In this document: in pieces, positions 26,372 through 40,458 of the stretch | How positions within the stretch are numbered: position 1 is the first letter of the stretch | Layout: each line of letters opens with the position of its first letter | Origin: Triops longicaudatus | Lineage: Eukaryota > Arthropoda > Branchiopoda > Notostraca > Triopsidae | DNA length: 64,000 nt | NCBI GenBank assembly: GCA_022885665.1 | Contig: JAGQDJ010000156.1 | Span: forward strand, 744,001 to 808,000 | Direction: 5' to 3' | The notes under the pieces: generated by a model | Databases searched by the model: none | Told to the model about the DNA's origin: nothing | Seen by the model: the letters and a program-made list of their open reading frames with translations, nothing else | Position numbers and translations under genes: made by a program

Positions 26372-27269
26372 TAAAAATCCTGGCTTGAACTCCGGACTCC
26401 CACTGAACACGCGTGACTTGGCTCCTCCAAAATTTTGCCAGCAATTTAGATGGAAAAAATTTCCTCGGAAACTTTTCTGCTAAATTGTGGATTCTCCTTG
26501 TTTCGCTCTCCTTTTTCTGTGTGATATTCTCATAGTGCTTGAACGTCAAAACAAAGTCACAAAATGGATTGCTCTAAAGTTCCTAAGCCGACGACTCCTA
26601 AAAACCGCTGAAGCACATCCTTGATGCATCCTAGTTCTCCAATTGATCCAATCATTCTTCTGCTAGACAGGAGACCAAGTGTCCAGTACAGTGCAAAGTC
26701 CAAAGTCCAGTCCTCGAATCCTTTGGTTCCTCCTAATCCAGAATTGTGTACATCCAGAAGTAGACTCCAATGATCCATTGTTTTGTACTTTTCCTCAACT
26801 CCTTCCTTTTCTGCCCTCATTTCACATCCAAAAATTCCAAGGGGCTGAAGAATGGATTACAAATTAATAATGCTTATGCATGAAAAAAGGACAAAACCTA
26901 ATGACACTAACATTCCATACACACAATTCTTATCGAAACAGGGAATAACATGTCTGTCGAGGGGAAAATGGGGGGGTGAAGGCTTACTTGTCAGGATAGT
27001 AATGAAAAATTAGTGGCTATTCGTCAAGGAAAAAAAATAAGAGTAATAGTACGTGTAATTTTACCAGACAAGATCCAAGAAAGGTCTTAAGGAGAGAGGG
27101 AAAAACCATCTTCACATACCTTTTTTAAAAAACGTACTGTCCCTCCTCATCCCAATTGTGTGTTCAGAATGTCAAGCGAAAGATGAGCACGGGTTAATAA
27201 TAATCTTCCTTCCACTAAGTTTTACAGAAAATGCAGGCGGGAGTTTACTAGCTCCCCAACCAGTGACGA
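26372..27269. other. Stretch upstream of the small gene model and 3' flank of SRSF1
   Basis: Open frames at 26358-26549 and 26557-26820 (minus) are unlike known proteins. The part next to 27269 is presumably SRSF1 3' UTR. Nothing else is visible. Confidence 0.4.
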
Positions 27270-28171
27270 TTAGTTGTATGAGCGGGATCGGGAGCGAGAT
27301 CTGGAACGCGAACGGGAGTAGCTCCTACGCACCGGAGAATAAGTCGGACTGCTTCGACCACGACGAGGACTGGCGGACGCTCGTTTTGAATAGCTGTCAC
27401 CGCCGTTATAATCTTCTTTCACGCGCACATACGCCACTTCCCCCTAAATCATTCACGTTTCAGGAATCATTTAATGAATAACGACAAAATATACTTCATG
27501 GGAGCGGAATCTGGAATCGTCCAGTTTCTTAACGGCGTATTTCATGTCTTCATAACGTAAAAATTCTACGACACCAGTGCCGTCTTTGTAAACGTCAGCA
27601 AAGCATACATCTCCAGCTTCTCGCATGTGATCCTTTAAGTCTTGCCAAGAGCCAGAAGGAGGCAAGCCTGTACATACACGGTAGTGTTAATTGCCCGCCC
27701 AATATAATATTAGTAAACAAGTACCTGTGACAAGGACGCGATGTTGCGACCTGCGAGACGGAGGACCACGATTGCGGCTGCTGTTTGAATTCCCACCTCT
27801 GTCACTGCCACCACTTCGTCCACTAGCAGCTCCTCCCGCCCTACCGTCGCGGGCACCCCTAGGAAATTCAACTCGCAACTTATAGCCATCGTAATTGAAA
27901 CCGTTTCTTGAGTGGACGGCGTCTTCGGCATCCCTAGATTAGATAACGAGGAAGTAACTTAATATTTGCCCACTTTTTCTTGTATTGTTTTGACCTACCT
28001 ACTGTCTTCGAACTCTACAAACGCAAAAGGAGGGCCGCGTCGATTCTTCAAATCAATGTACGCTATTTTACCAAATTTGTAAAACAGGTCTTCAATATCC
28101 TTCGAGCGAATATCTGGCGGTAAATTGCCTACATAAATGCGGGCTTCATTGTTCCGGTTGCTACTACTCAT
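27270..28171 (-). CDS. SRSF1: Serine/arginine-rich splicing factor 1 (SF2/ASF)
   Basis: A nuclear SR protein that binds exonic enhancers and controls splice-site choice. Four exons join in phase: 27999-28171, 27725-27933, 27495-27667 and 27270-27443, giving 242 residues (human 248). RRM1 (about 9-85) has RNP2 IYVGNL and RNP1 RGPPFAFVEF. A glycine/serine/arginine-rich linker follows. RRM2 is a pseudo-RRM with the invariant SWQDLKDHM heptapeptide. The RS tail is short and ends with alternating Arg-Ser pairs. At the exon 1 donor two overlapping sites exist; the one chosen (AGTAG-gtaggt) keeps FEDSRDAEDAV, which matches the family. The gene lies head to head with SmD3, 775 bp away. Confidence 0.96.
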
Positions 28172-28946
28172 TTTAGTTCACGATGGCGGAGATATTTCAA
28201 GATGAAATGAATATAATAACGATGCACAACCCGGCTTGTAAACAAAGTATATGGCGGGTTCCAGCGTTGTCACTATGCCCTGAAGATTATAAACAAAGTT
28301 TGAAATCCGAAATCTGAAGTAAGACTCACGGTACAAAATAACTTTAGGTGCACTACTTCGTTCTTTCTGAGCTATAAATATCTTATCATTTATTCAATAT
28401 TTATAGAGTTCACCTATATATTTATTTCCATTAAAACCAAATATTTTTTTGTAAGTAATGCACCGCAAAATTAAGAATGCAAAGGAATTATCAAAATGTA
28501 ATTCTCAGATCTATTCTTTATATTTTTTCTTTAGATTATTTTAAACTAACTTCCAGAAAGTTTTGGTATCAGTTTTCTATGTAGTTTACTAAGACATTGT
28601 AGCCAAAGCGGATAAAAAGCAATGTGTTTTTTATATGAAAACATATTGCAAGCATATTTTTATATGAAAACATTGTTTATATATAAAATATAAGCTATTG
28701 GGCTACTTTCTGTAATAGTTTGGCCAAATACAACTGCGTAAAACCAACGCCCTGATAAGGTAACATAAGACACGCTTTCTCGCGCCTTTTCCGATGCTGC
28801 ATAGATTGCTAAAAAATATTAAAGCATTCATAGGTGGCGTCAGTGTCCTCGTCAGGCCCAACGAAATCTGACAACAAACAAACTGGCGTCATAAGTAACA
28901 AAATTCTCAAAAATCTTTTATCTGTGAAGTCATCCAAAATTTTGAA
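28172..28946. promoter_or_regulatory. Probable bidirectional promoter between SRSF1 and SmD3
   Basis: The two start codons face away from each other across 775 bp. The interval is AT-rich and contains near-repeats of a tttttatatgaaaacat word around 28628-28680. I did not find a clear TATA box or other core element, so the promoter call rests on gene arrangement. Confidence 0.45.
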
Positions 28947-29426
28947 ATGTCGATTGGAGTTCCGATTAAAGTACTGCATGAAGCAGAAGGCCACATAGTG
29001 ACATGCGAAACAAATACCGGCGAAATCTACCGTGGGAAGTTAGTAGAAGCCGAGGATAATATGAACTGTCAAATGACGAATATCACAGTGACATATCGCG
29101 ATGGAAGAGTTGCCCAATTGGAAAACGTTTATATCCGTGGGTCCAAAATAAGATTCCTTGTACTTCCCGACATGCTGAAGAATGCACCAATGTTTAAACG
29201 ACAAGGTCAGAAATCTGGAGCTGCTGCAGCTTCTGGACGCGGGAAATCGGCGATTTTGCGTGCTCAGGGTAATTTCTGTTGTATTTTAAAACTTGTGACT
29301 AAAACTAACAGGAGTGTTGTCATAGCCGCAAGAGGACGAGGACGAGGCACTTCAAGTCGTGGAGGTCGAGGAGGTTTTGTACCTGGAGGACCAGGGGGTC
29401 CTGGTCGAGGACGGTCCGCCCCCTAA
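28947..29426 (+). CDS. SNRPD3: Small nuclear ribonucleoprotein Sm D3
   Basis: A core Sm protein of the U1, U2, U4 and U5 snRNPs. Exons 28947-29268 and 29326-29426 give 140 residues (human 126). The Sm fold occupies about residues 1-85, with GVPIKVLHEAEGHIVTCE in Sm1 and NVYIRGSKIRFLVLPDMLK in Sm2. The tail is rich in Arg-Gly, the usual substrate for symmetric arginine dimethylation. The 57-bp intron is a multiple of three and has no in-frame stop, so retention would insert 19 residues. I favour splicing because the intron has good sites and the inserted residues are foreign to the family. Confidence 0.97.
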   Translation: MSIGVPIKVLHEAEGHIVTCETNTGEIYRGKLVEAEDNMNCQMTNITVTYRDGRVAQLENVYIRGSKIRFLVLPDMLKNAPMFKRQGQKSGAAAASGRGKSAILRAQGNFCCILKLVTKTNRSVVIAARGRGRGTSSRGGRGGFVPGGPGGPGRGRSAP

Positions 29427-30045
29427 ATCATTCTTAAATGATACCATTGAGTTACATACTAATTATGAACGTTTTTGTCATTCACTTTGTCTGTCGGAAT
29501 ACATCCCAAGAATTCATTTTTGATAGCTTTAGTCCAGATGAAATTGGCATTACGAAGTTTTAAAAGCTGTGCGCAATCCCACTGATTGGCTTCTTTTTGG
29601 CGTTAATAATGTAAAAAAAGCATAACAAAATTTCCTTATGCTCCTACAGGTGTTTACAGTTGGATTCCATCCTTTCAAGCTAATAGAACAGGAAAATTCT
29701 TTCAACTTTTGGGCGTAATGAGCGTTATCAGTATACTTTCACACCGTGTGTAATATTGAATTATTAACTGTGGAAGGAAACAGGAAGGCAAATATTGCGA
29801 CACCCGGTGGAAAGTAAGAATCAACCGAGTCGCCTACGTGGATGTAGGTAATCGGCGAACGGAAAAAAGCCAAAACACAATATTGTGAAAGCTGCCCAAA
29901 TCTTGTTATTAGGAGGCAGAAATTTCCTGCATAGGCGAAAGAGTTCACTGTGCAAAAATTCGGCCGGTGGGATAAAGGTACTGGGTTTGATAATCCGAGA
30001 CAAGAAAGCAAGACTTTAATAACGATAATTTTGTATTGATTTGGT
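29427..30045. other. 3' flanks of SmD3 and RFC2
   Basis: Two convergent genes end on either side. I see no further gene or clear regulatory element. Confidence 0.5.
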
Positions 30046-31449
30046 TCACTTCGCTCCAAGCGATCTTTTGCATAGCCGCGCTAGTAATCCGGATAGTTGC
30101 AACAAAGAGGTAGTTCCCTGGACAGCTCTCAGATGGCTAATTCCAATTTCCTTAAATGGTACCAATAAGTGACTAATGGTCAAATTTAGAACAGGCTTTT
30201 ACTTGAATAAATTCCAGTTTAAGAGCCTCTGGTAGAGCTGTGTGGCTTTTACACACTCGAAATATGTTGCTGATTATGTCCTCGGTTGCGTAGCCCAGTT
30301 TAAACAGGTGCGAGCAGATCTATCAGTCAAATGTGCATGTACCAAAATCTGAATAAATTTACAGTTAATATACCTTATACGCGTCATCAATGTTCCCGTT
30401 TTGGCAATGTTCAAGCATGTCTTTGATTAGCATAGGATGGGGTTCATCGCAGACCTGTGAATACGCGAAATCAGTACTGACTTAAAAGTGTCTTTAAATT
30501 ATGGCTCACTTTAAAAACGTTTTGGCTGTTAACATGTCCAAAACCCTGCCACGTTGACTGTAAATTATTCAACGCTTGACGCATATCGCCTTGAGCCGTG
30601 AAAACAACGGCCTCCAATCCATCATCCGTGTAGCTCACCTGCAACGTTAATCCAATAAGAACTGTCACATTTCAATGCAATTTTGTATTACTTTTTCTTG
30701 TCGGCATACGGAAAGAAGCTTAGCTAACACCTGTGCATCTGTTAGCCGCGTGAAGCGAATCATAGCGCAGCGAGACTGAATAGGCTCAATTATTTTTTCG
30801 CTCTGATTACACGCCAATGCAAAACGAGTGGTCGCAGTAAAAATCTCCATAGTTCTTCGTAACGCCTGTTGAGCTCCTTCGGTCATACTGTCGGCTTCGT
30901 CCAAGACAACCATCTTTTGCCGACCCGGGGGAAGAGTAATTTTCTGCTGAGCGAAGAATTTGATTTTGTTGCGTACGACGTCGATACCACGCTCGTTTGA
31001 AGCGTTAAGTTCCAGAACGGCATCACGGAATGATGGACCCAGTAATTGACGTGCTAATGCCAAAATAGTAGTAGTTTTGCCAACTCCAGGTGGACCCTAA
31101 GAAAGAAAATACAATATAAAAAAACATTTTTTTTTAAATTAATAAACAAACACGAGGTTATAAAAACTTAACTGCAAGAATAATATTTGGAACGTTTCCT
31201 TCTCTGGCAAAGACTTCCAGTCTGCTGATAGCTTCTTCATTTCCGACGATATCTGAGAATGTCTGCGGTCGGTACTTTTCTACCCTGTGTGTTAAAATAA
31301 AGTTTTAGGTAACAAGAAACGACAAATTTCCAGTGTTTTCATCCCTACCATGGAACGTTATCCGCCGGCTTAGGATACTTGTTTGGTTCACTTTCTACAT
31401 CAATCACATTCTCGGAGGTTTGCATTTTTTCTTTAACAGAATCTTCCAT
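30046..31449 (-). CDS. RFC2: Replication factor C subunit 2 (RFC40; insect RfC4)
   Basis: A subunit of the AAA+ clamp loader that places PCNA on primed DNA and of the related checkpoint loaders. Seven exons join in phase: 31349-31449, 31173-31284, 30692-31096, 30510-30638, 30374-30454, 30203-30319 and 30046-30150, giving 349 residues (human about 354). Visible motifs are the Walker A GPPGVGKTT, Walker B VVLDEADS, the sensor 1 ALACNQSEKI region, the SRC motif IQSRCAMIRF and the AQGDMRQALNNLQ segment. Six introns are 52-76 bp. The exon 2 donor is a weaker gttaag. The gene lies head to head with ZDHHC8, about 640 bp away. Confidence 0.97.
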
Positions 31450-32090
31450 TTTCTGTTAGCGTATAGTCTGTTTTAATTTCGATTTGACAATTATTACGTA
31501 CGACCTAAAGTGAACGGCTTTTCCTGTCGGCTTCTTCAGCCAAGAAACCCAAACAACACTTTCCCGCTAAGAAATGCAAGGTTGTAGTGGAAACTTTACT
31601 TTTCTCATAACAAATATGTAATTAAAACGAAATAAAACAACATATTTTTCGAGTGTTAAATTAGGGTGATTATTCCACAAAATTTCGATTAATATATTTT
31701 ATAACTTACAACGCTGCATAAATAAAGGAGGAGCTTCATATTTTGCTTAGCTTGTTTCTCTTCGCAGACGATTGGTGTTGTACATCTTTAAAAAAGGTAT
31801 TTTTGGCTGGGGGATTATTTCCTTGTGCGCTGGAGTTAACGTGGCATTTTTCTTAAAATAATAGATACTCGCAGACCAACTGAGTTGGACTGTAGTGAAC
31901 TGGATGTGTGGAATACCCAAATGTCCAACCCTATTCAGGAGGCAACACCTGGCAGTTTACCGCCGTGTTGTAGGTTAAAGGTTCAGAAGAAAACAGTGGT
32001 ATCTGAGCTTTGATTTCCGATTGGAAAGTGGATCGTGCTACTGAAACTGGTGGAGTAGAAGGAAAAAGTGTCCTCGCCAAGTCGTAAACT
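31450..32090. promoter_or_regulatory. Probable bidirectional promoter between RFC2 and ZDHHC8
   Basis: The start codons diverge across 641 bp. A minus-strand frame at 31931-32158 overlaps ZDHHC8 exon 1 and is a shadow. No core promoter motif is clear. Confidence 0.4.
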
Positions 32091-35000
32091 ATGGGGTCGT
32101 GCAAATCCAGAACTAAATTTTTACCCGCTGCATTTGCATGGACTCTCCTACTTGTCACAACTGCCTTATTCTTCTATTTCCCGTGAGTATACCCTCCAAT
32201 ACTCTTGAAAATTTTACTGTGTATTTAGAATAAATTCCTCCTAGAACAAGTTGAACCTGAATCCGTTATAGTTGTAAAAATGATGCATAAAAGCTTGGCA
32301 AAGCAGAAGCCATAACAAAAGAACTTAACCTAAACCTTCCGTTTTTACTGTGCCTGAGACCAACTCCGTGCTAATGAGGAATAGTACGTGTAGTGTACTT
32401 TTTGGTTTTCTCCTCAGTAAGCCTAAGGAGCTCGCAAGTCATCTTGTGTCTATTTCAAGCTGAAATGACAGATTTGAAAAGGTGATAGCTTTAGTAACTT
32501 ATGAGCTAATTTGAAAATCTTACCGCTTTCAGCACTTACTCTGTAATGTACAGCCCTATCGAGGTTAAAGCCAATAAAACTTCAGTAAAGGTCATACAGA
32601 TTATCATGTCAGTTGCCCAGGATTTGTATTCAGTGTTTGCTAGTTCCCAAGAGCGAAACTTTGCTTAGCTGCTAAGCGCTGCACGGCTGTGGGAATATCT
32701 CAGTACTTTTCATTGTAGTAAACTGTAGTGGGTAAAGAATAAATATTACAAAGGAACAAAGAGAATACCAATAGAAAAATAATTTTTGTGTTGTTGTAAA
32801 AGGGGAAAACCTTTCAAATAAGGAAAGTCTCGGTTCTCGTAATGCTTTCTTTTTTTGCAGTATAATATCTGAAGAAAGCAAAAGCCTTTCGGTTACGGAA
32901 AACGTTGTTTCTCATAATATTCTTATTCGTTTTTTTATGAAGGTGCAAGTACCTGTACGATAGTATAAGCATTGGAATACCTATTTATGAGGGCATCGTC
33001 ACACTTTTCGTACTCACCAACTTTTGGTTGGCAACATTCATGGACCCAGGCGTGATTCCTAAAGGTACCCGGTAATTGCATTGCTCCGCGTTCACTATAT
33101 CCTCGTTTTCTTGTAGCCTCTTTTGATGAAGACAAAGAAGACGATTTCCGAGCACCCCTTTATAAGAACGTCGATATTCAAGGCATCACTGTCCGGATGA
33201 AATGGTGTATGACATGTCAATTTTACCGCCCACCACGTTGCTCGCACTGCTCCGTGTGCAATACGTGCATTGAAACCTTCGATCATCATTGCCCCTGGGT
33301 TAACAATTGCATCGGTCGTCGGAATTACCGCTACTTCTTCCTCTTTCTCCTGTCTCTCTCCTTACACATGGCTTCCATATTTGTCTTCTCGCTTCTATAT
33401 GTCTTGGCTCATAAAGACCGTCTGACGGATGTCGCCACGGTTATTACGTAAGTCATGAAATTAAGATCTGTTCCAAGTGCGGTGTTTTCATTATCGTTCT
33501 GCAGGACTGTTATCATGGGGATTATCGTGCTTTTAGCGATACCCATTTTTGGATTAACGGGCTTCCACATTGTGCTTGTAGCTCGGGGCAGAACCACAAA
33601 TGAGCAAGTAACGGGCAAATTTCGTGGTGGCTATAATCCATTTTCCAAAGGCTGCTGCGTCAATTGCTGTTACATTTTGTGTGGGCCCCAGTATCCTAGG
33701 TACTTCACAAGCCGAGCTACGCTTATGATTTACTAACTATTCATTATTATACTTGTAGTATCAAAGATCCTAAAAAATATATCGGTCGAAAACCTAAACG
33801 ATATCAGTTTCCTGCGCTTGCAAGGACCGAGTCTACCATTGATGCCAAAACCGGTAACGAAGCACCGGTGAAACTGTACTTGGATTCGGGCAACGGAGGT
33901 GTTTATCATAAAGTAAGACACTTCCGGCTATCTAGTGATATGATTCATGCGTTACGTATCCTTGAAACTGTTTTTGTTTTTTATTTCGTCAGAACAACGG
34001 ACTAGCATTTATAAGGTTTTACCTGAAGTTCCGCGTGCTAAGTTTGTTATACATGCTGAAATTTGAATTCAGAATTTCGTCGTAACCTTAAAGAGTTAAA
34101 AAGCGAGCGGTTGCCAAGTGACATTTATGAAGCACATTTTTTGTTTTCCTTCGCGCTGCGCTCGTAAATAGAGTTTCCTTCTTTTTAGCGAATTATGAAA
34201 AATGGGAAAAAATTTTTGAGCAAGCCTAGCTCAGGTTATTTAGTAGGATTTTAAGACCGTTTTGTACAAGTGTTAAGTATTTCTCAGACTAGTTCTTTAC
34301 ATGACTGAGAATCTGCGTGATATCTGTGTATAAAAACTTAGTTTCGTATGTAAATTTTCTTGATAATCTTACGGAGTTAAAAAGCCGAACGGTTGCCAAG
34401 TAACATTTACGAGGTCAGCTTTCGGTTGTGTGGCGACGTACCGGTGAAACTGCACTTGAGATCCCGGCGACGGTAGTCAAAAATTGGTTGTCAGACACTC
34501 CAAAAATATTTTTATTATTATTATTATTATTTACTTGAGTAAAGGGCGTCAAATTTTCGCTCACTTCATACAACTGGTCGTTGATATCTAATATTCTTCT
34601 ATTTCAGGAAGAATGCTCATTTAAGTTTATTTGACTACAGAGAATAAATAACTTTTTGTGCAATTTAACTTTTCATTGAAACCAGGAGGAACAAGGCATG
34701 GAAATGGAATTGGAGCCTCTTGACATTACTGCCAGTCAGTCCCAAGACTGCGAAGCATCACCGCCTCCCTTGCTCCTTTTGCATCACCAGGGCTCCAAAA
34801 CCAACTTTTTCTCGCCAAATAGCACAAACGATCGTCAAGCCACTGTAATTCCCCAAGCCATGTATGACGATTGCCCTCGTCGACCACACACTTCGCATTC
34901 TTTACGAGGATCCAGAGGGTCCCCTCATCCTCGCCCCCGTGCATCGGACGTCGTGAAAGCTCGAAGCAAAACGCCAGACACGTTGAGCTACAGCAATGAA

Positions 35001-35885
35001 GACGCACTGTACAGTCACAACCAGAATATGAACAACAGTCAAGAAAGCCCTAGTTTGCAACAAAGACTGAAAGCCATCGGAGGGGTTCCGACGCCTCTGG
35101 CTTTATCGGGCGGAGGAATAAGTCGCAATAATTTGCAACCTCCAGGTACGCGCTCCCTACGACCTGTAGCGCCATATGTCCTTCAAACACCGTCTTTTGC
35201 TTACCCTGCGTACAATACAGGCAATATACGCTGTTAATGGGCCCGTTGATTTTCCCAACTAACGGTGTGTTCACTTAGGTCCTGGCATTCCGTCACATAG
35301 TCAAGGACTTCCAGCATACCAGCCTGACCCTGTACAGTATCGCAGTCCAGCAGAAATGCAAGCACAACAGCAACGACGGTTTGGTTCTGAAGGTAGCTTT
35401 TCGTTTTGTTTTTGTTGAATCTATTAATTTGTTTTATATTTTCAGGGGAATTACTTTGTCCTGTTCCTAACCTGAGACCAATGGGTGGCATGTCTGGACA
35501 TTTGTCTTCAGATAGTCTACAGGAATTGTCGAGTTCCCCGCATCGCTCAGTGTACAGTTGGAGAGAGACTAACAATCCAACGCCAGCTATACCGGTTTCT
35601 TCGACGCAGCGCTCGGCAGGTGGTCATTACAACACTAGTGGGTCGGCACCTTCGCCGCAAACCCAGCGTAGAGTGCTATCGTCTCAGCAACAATACTGTC
35701 GCACTCCACCGCCAGTTGCCATAACTCACCAGTACATGTCTGGTTCACGAAGACCAGTGTCGTTCACTCGGGCATTGCAGATATCGGACTCGGTCGAACT
35801 GTCAACGCCCCCGGGACGTAACAGTGGTCAAGAAGGCAATGAAAGAGTTAGTATTTACGATGTGAATTACGAGATCTCAGTGTAG
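32091..35885 (+). CDS. ZDHHC8: DHHC palmitoyltransferase, ZDHHC5/8 type
   Basis: A multi-pass membrane S-acyltransferase. Eight exons join in phase: 32091-32182, 32943-33064, 33117-33447, 33505-33699, 33759-33912, 34686-35145, 35279-35392 and 35446-35885, giving 635 residues. The first two transmembrane segments straddle exons 1 and 2. The catalytic cysteine-rich domain contains CSHCSVCNTCIETFDHHCPW, with the active DHHC intact, and is followed by NNCIGRRNYRYFFLFLL. After the fourth membrane segment come TTNEQVTGKFRGG and a paired cysteine motif. The long Ser/Pro/Gln-rich cytosolic tail ends EISV, the class II PDZ ligand typical of ZDHHC5 and ZDHHC8. Exon 1 was found by its similarity to the family N-terminus (KYIPVA-like KFLPAA). 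Confidence 0.95.
33864..34499. repeat. Diverged duplication spanning exon 5 and intron 5 of ZDHHC8
   Basis: The end of exon 5 and its donor region (33864-33922, accggtgaaactgtacttg) has a diverged copy at 34440-34499 in the intron (accggtgaaactgcacttg). A second segment at 34084-34134 (gagttaaaaagcgagcggtt) has a copy at 34366-34417 (gagttaaaaagccgaacggtt). All copies are in direct orientation. The intronic exon-like copy lacks a proper donor and is frame-disrupted. It looks like a decayed internal duplication. Confidence 0.65.
34509..34530. repeat. (TTA)n microsatellite
   Basis: A short run of about six tta units within intron 5 of ZDHHC8. Confidence 0.85.
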
Positions 35886-38040
<2,155 letters not shown>

Positions 38041-39680
38041 ATGAACGACGTAAGAGCTTCGATCAGATTTGTTGGGATTTTCGGCTTGTTGATTTTTGGG
38101 TCAGCAGTACGAGCCTTAACGAATTCCGTGCCACCACGTATTGGTAATATATTGCCTTTACTGTTAGATTAACTTCAATAAATTTACGATGTTTGTAGCA
38201 ATTGTTGGCGGAGGCATAGGTGGATGCTCGACTGCGTATTTCCTCCGGCAAATGCTCGGTGCGGATGCCGTGATAGACATATACGAGCAAGGTGAATTGG
38301 GTGGAAGACTAGCCACGACAAAGATAGCCGGTCGCGAATACGAAGTAGGAGGCTCTGTAATTCATCCAAGGAACAAATACATGTCCGAATTCCTTACACA
38401 ACTAGGTATGTGCCTGATGTAAAATAAAGACTGCGCTAAACTGTAAATTAGGCTTGGGTAAGAAAAAGTTTCCCGATTCAACTTACGTGATTTGGAATGG
38501 TAAAGAAATCGTATACAGAGATTTCAGCAATTCGTGGCTAATCAGTATGGCGAAACTGTTATGGCGTTATGGCTTAAGTCCTTTTAAGACAGCATCGTTC
38601 ATAGAGAGGTTGCTGTCGGGTTTCGAAAAGTAGGTAAAAAGCGCAACAGAAACTTCCTTTACAGTGCGTCTTCTTACGTAGTATATATGATTTGCAAGAA
38701 CGAGGCGAAAGTTTTGAGAATGTTACCGATTTGTTGGCTGCCATGGATTCCTCGTTTCCTGAACTGACTCAAGTATCGATTTCTGAAGTCTTGAAAGAAC
38801 ACGGCACCAAAGAACTTTTCTTGTCCGAATTGGTTTCGGCAATAGTACGTATTAATTACGGTCAGTCCACCGATGCCCATGCTTTCGTTGGTAAGTACCA
38901 GAACAACTTACTTTATCTATGTACAATCCTACTATGCTTGTGATCTTCATAGGAAGTGTCTCCCTTGCCGGTGCTGGAGACGGCTTATGGGCTGTTCACG
39001 GTGGCAACAAACTCGTGCCAGAAAAGTTGTGCAATATTTCTCAAGCTACCCTGATTCCTTGTACTGTCTCAAGTATTGGCGCTTTGGAATCCAACTATCG
39101 TGTCGGATGTGAAGGAGGCCAAGAAAAGGAGTATGAACAAGTGATTATAGCTCATCCTTTGACTTGTGAGTCAAAAATTGCGTTCTCCAATATATCTGGA
39201 GGAGTCGCAAGTTCTGGAAAGATGCATCGCACCGTCTGCACCATGGTTCATGGCCTGCTGAATGCATCTTATTTTGGTCTGGATGGAGAACTGCCAAAAG
39301 AATTTTTGACAATTAATGATGACCAGCCCTTCACCTCAATTAGCTTAAACTCTCCAGTCGATACGCAAGAGGATTCAGCTAATAATCCACCAGTTTACAA
39401 AGTATTTTCGAAAGCACCCCTATCTGACGATATACTGCATACAATCTTCAGTTCCGTGATCGAGCATCACGTGACAGATTGGCTGGCCTATCCTGCGTAT
39501 GACACACCGCAAGTTCTTGGCTCGTTTGTGCTAAAGCGTAACCTGTTTTACGTCAATGCTATCGAGTGGGCAGCTTCTGCAATGGAAATGAGTGTCGTGG
39601 GCGCAAGAAATGTAGCGCTCTTAGCAGTTAAGGAAAAAAATATTCTACCAAAGGCACAGTTTGCAAAAACAGAGCTTTAA
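38041..39680 (+). CDS. PCYOX1: Prenylcysteine oxidase 1
   Basis: A lysosomal FAD enzyme that cleaves the thioether bond of prenylcysteine, releasing cysteine, an isoprenoid aldehyde and hydrogen peroxide. Five exons join in phase: 38041-38143, 38199-38405, 38452-38629, 38682-38890 and 38953-39680, giving 474 residues (human about 505). A signal peptide covers about residues 1-26. The Rossmann FAD motif IAIVGGGIGG starts near residue 34, and ELGGRLAT and the EVGGSVIHPRN motif follow. The AGAGDGLWAVHGGNKLVPEKL region is the conserved core of the prenylcysteine lyase domain (21 residues in the protein; key residues are the GGN and the W). Several N-x-S/T sites fit a lumenal enzyme. Introns are 46-62 bp. 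Confidence 0.96.
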
Positions 39681-40458
39681 AGCTGTACTCCAGAATTATT
39701 CTGACCGTTATTCTCGTCATTGTAGCTTTATTTATTGTGGGTGTGTACGACGCTCAATTACCTTACCGTCTCCATATACGAAGGCATTCCTTCGAATAAG
39801 CTAGGCTTCCACCCGTTTCGTTAAGGGCACCTGCAATTAATAGAAGTTTCATTCATAACAATGTGATAACTTTGTTGTTAACAAAGAGAATTGTACCACA
39901 AAACTTGATCTCAAGAGCTTCAGATTATTTACAATACGCCAAGTTCAACTACTGTTTGCCCTTAGAACAAAATAGCTGAAAACCACGACATTCAAAATGT
40001 TTAAACGAAATATTTATTTCCAAGTTTATTTGTAACGTGTGAGAGGTATATTTACAAAACAAGGTTCTGCCTGTATAGAAAACATCAACCAATGCAACTC
40101 GCGTGCTCAATAGTCCACCTCGTTTAACAGACAAGAACGGAGGAGGGAAACATCGATGACTGGTCAGAAAAAATAGAGAAAAAAGCAAAGGGTAAAAGTA
40201 AAGCGCTGTACGTGTCATTGATTTTTTTTGGTCTTCTGCCTAGCCTGATAGTACGAAATAAGCTGTCTTGCATGTGTGCTTACAGGCCGGCCGCTTTGGA
40301 GCGAAAAAAGAGGAGGAAACACTAAACACGAAAGTCAATTCTGTTAGCAAGTTTACGACTTGCTAAACGCTACCAAAGCTCCTATCACAGTCCAGAATGT
40401 TCCTAAGGTGAAGCAGTTTTAATGCGCCCTGGTAAGAGCTTGCGAATCTCAAATGAGG
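39681..40458. other. 3' flanks of PCYOX1 and ASAP
   Basis: The two genes converge on this interval. No gene or clear poly(A) signal pair is visible. Confidence 0.5.

Noticed and set aside
26557..26820. 87-codon minus-strand open frame
   Set aside because: No recognisable motif; codon content looks random and the opposite strand is equally open.
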